Assembly: GCA_017451225.1 (NCBI GenBank)
Contig: JAFSPZ010000066.1
Span: 1 to 48,931, forward strand
Direction: 5' to 3'
Source of the DNA: Muribaculaceae bacterium
GTDB taxonomy: Bacteria > Bacteroidota > Bacteroidia > Bacteroidales > Muribaculaceae
DNA: 48,931 nucleotides
In this document: positions 47,844-48,931 of the stretch, one piece after another
How positions within the stretch are numbered: the first letter of the stretch is position 1
How the letters are laid out: each line of letters begins with the position of its first letter
The notes under the pieces: model-generated
Seen by the model: the letters and a program-made list of their open reading frames with translations, nothing else
The model's database searches: none
Told to the model about the DNA's origin: nothing
Made by a program: the position numbers and the translations under genes

Positions 47844-48782
47844 ATGAGTAAAAGATTGGTTATAGCTCTGGGCGGCAACGCCCTGGGCAAAACTCCTCAA
47901 GAACAACTTGAACTGGTTAAAGGCACTGCCTCGACCATCGTCGACCTCGTTGAGGAAGGATATGACGTAGTGATTGGCCACGGTAATGGTCCACAGGTGG
48001 GTATGGTGAACCTCGCGTTTGAGTACAGCGCCAACAATGGCGGCGGCACTCCCGCGATGCCTTTCCCAGAGTGTGGTGCTATGACACAAGGCTACATCGG
48101 CTATCATCTGCAGCAGGCTGTAGAGCGCGAGCTCGCACGCCGCGGCATCAACAAGCCCTGTGCAGCAGTTGTTACCCAAGTGGTTGTTGACAAAAACGAC
48201 AGCGCTTTCCAGAACCCCACCAAGCCCGTGGGAATGTTCTACAGCAAGGAAGACGCCGACCGCATCGTGGCCGAAACTGGCTACACCTTTGTTGAGGATG
48301 CAGGACGTGGCTACCGCCGCGTAGTGCCCTCGCCCATACCCGTGAAGATTGTGGAGCTCCCAGTTGTTGAGCAACTCGTGGGCCTGCACAGCGTGGTTAT
48401 CACCGTGGGCGGTGGCGGCATCCCCGTGATGGAAAAAGGTCCTGGCGACTATGAGGGCGTAGCAGCAGTTATCGACAAGGACCGCGCAAGCGCCAAGCTC
48501 GCGCTCGACCTCAACGCCGACATGCTCGTTATCCTCACCGCTGTTGAGAAGGTTTCAATCAATTTCAACAAGCCCGACCAGAAGGATCTCGACCGCATGA
48601 CAATCGCCGAGGCACGCCAGTACATCGCCGAAGGTCACTTCGCTCCTGGCAGCATGCTCCCCAAGGTGGAGTCTTGCATCAGCTTTGTGGAGAACACCAC
48701 CGGCGGCACTGCCCTCATCACCTCGCTCGACAAAGCCCGCGAGGCACTCAAGGGCAACACTGGTACCCTTCTCGTGAAATAA
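47844..48782 (+). CDS. arcC: Carbamate kinase
   Basis: A 312-residue enzyme that makes ATP from carbamoyl phosphate and ADP, releasing ammonia and CO2; last step of the arginine deiminase pathway. The motifs ALGGNALGK (8-16), VIGHGNGPQVGMVN, TQGYIGYHLQQA, RRVVPSPIP, ITVGGGGIPV, VIDKDRASAKLA and MLPKVESCISF are all as expected for carbamate kinase. It follows the OTC gene by 95 bp, most of it the nine-word array at 47769-47831, and has a strong terminator after it. Confidence 0.98.
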   Translation: MSKRLVIALGGNALGKTPQEQLELVKGTASTIVDLVEEGYDVVIGHGNGPQVGMVNLAFEYSANNGGGTPAMPFPECGAMTQGYIGYHLQQAVERELARRGINKPCAAVVTQVVVDKNDSAFQNPTKPVGMFYSKEDADRIVAETGYTFVEDAGRGYRRVVPSPIPVKIVELPVVEQLVGLHSVVITVGGGGIPVMEKGPGDYEGVAAVIDKDRASAKLALDLNADMLVILTAVEKVSINFNKPDQKDLDRMTIAEARQYIAEGHFAPGSMLPKVESCISFVENTTGGTALITSLDKAREALKGNTGTLLVK

Positions 48783-48804
48783 CCGAACAACAAATACTAT
48801 TTTG

Positions 48805-48836
48805 CAGGAGAGGTTTTTCAGCCTCTCCTGTTTTTT
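48805..48836 (+). terminator. Terminator after arcC
   Basis: CAGGAGAGG (48805-48813) pairs with CCTCTCCTG (48822-48830), followed by six T (48831-48836). It ends the OTC-arcC transcript. The remaining 95 bp to the window edge are AT-rich with no visible gene. Confidence 0.95.
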
Positions 48837-48931
48837 ATAGTTCCCGTGTGGGACAGTTTTTAAAAAATAATTGTTGTTCCTGTTTTCCGCATTGTTCTTT
48901 ATTTAAAAAAATATTACTTGACAATCAGCTA

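Overview
The window looks like a chromosomal segment of a gut-type Bacteroidales bacterium, plausibly Muribaculaceae or Prevotellaceae-like (an inference from gene content, not a tested placement). Signs are the many promoters of the Bacteroidota housekeeping type (TTG, 19-21 bp, TAnnTTTG), a DUF4492-cydA-cydB cluster, the type IX secretion protein PorQ, class II fructose-bisphosphate aldolase, small TonB C-terminal-domain proteins, dockerin-like repeats on secreted proteins and two four-helix-bundle (S23-type) genes. I saw no rRNA, tRNA, CRISPR array, transposase or prophage block.

Layout. 1-3.3 kb: the 5' end of a secreted dockerin-like protein, a 534-bp gap with a structured minus-strand RNA end and a sigma-54-like site, then radA and fba on the minus strand. 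3.6-8.1 kb: a plus-strand run of a membrane-anchored PP2C phosphatase, a membrane-anchored low-complexity protein, a SpoU-type RNA methyltransferase, a small membrane protein and an M50 protease. 8.1-13.6 kb: a four-helix-bundle/zinc-ribbon protein, a PLP aminotransferase, a divergent secreted protein/WG-repeat lipoprotein pair, a Pmp3-like peptide and a Fur-family regulator. 13.7-20.2 kb: two paralogous low-complexity surface proteins, an 810-residue protein of unknown function and an outer-membrane barrel. 20.3-26.8 kb: phoH, menaquinone methyltransferase, pfkA, DUF4492, cydAB and a TonB-domain protein. 26.8-31 kb: two acyltransferases around porQ and a second TonB-domain protein. 31-38.5 kb: a tyrosine autokinase for polysaccharide export, an M6 metalloprotease with dockerin, an RsmI-like methyltransferase, an MBL hydrolase and a secreted protein. 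38.6-42.4 kb: a minus-strand set ending with ispH and cmk, which are separated by a four-helix-bundle gene. 42.7-43.4 kb: a glycine-zipper lipoprotein. 43.4-48.8 kb: arginine catabolism (arcA, pruA, ornithine carbamoyltransferase, arcC).

Working together: menG makes menaquinol for the CydAB oxidase; fba and pfkA serve glycolysis; ArcA, OTC and ArcC turn arginine into ornithine, ammonia, CO2 and ATP, and P5C dehydrogenase links ornithine or proline carbon to glutamate.

The most unusual material lies between genes. (i) Nine short tandem arrays of 7-, 8- or 10-bp words, several exactly 35 bp (5 x 7) and several ending a few bases before a start codon; two copies in inverted orientation bracket the four-helix-bundle gene between cmk and ispH. 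(ii) A shared promoter-like element, TTAAAC-N16-GGTCATA, identical upstream of three envelope-protein genes and nearly so upstream of a fourth. (iii) Sigma-54-like sites at three places. These were found by eye and need a genome-wide count.
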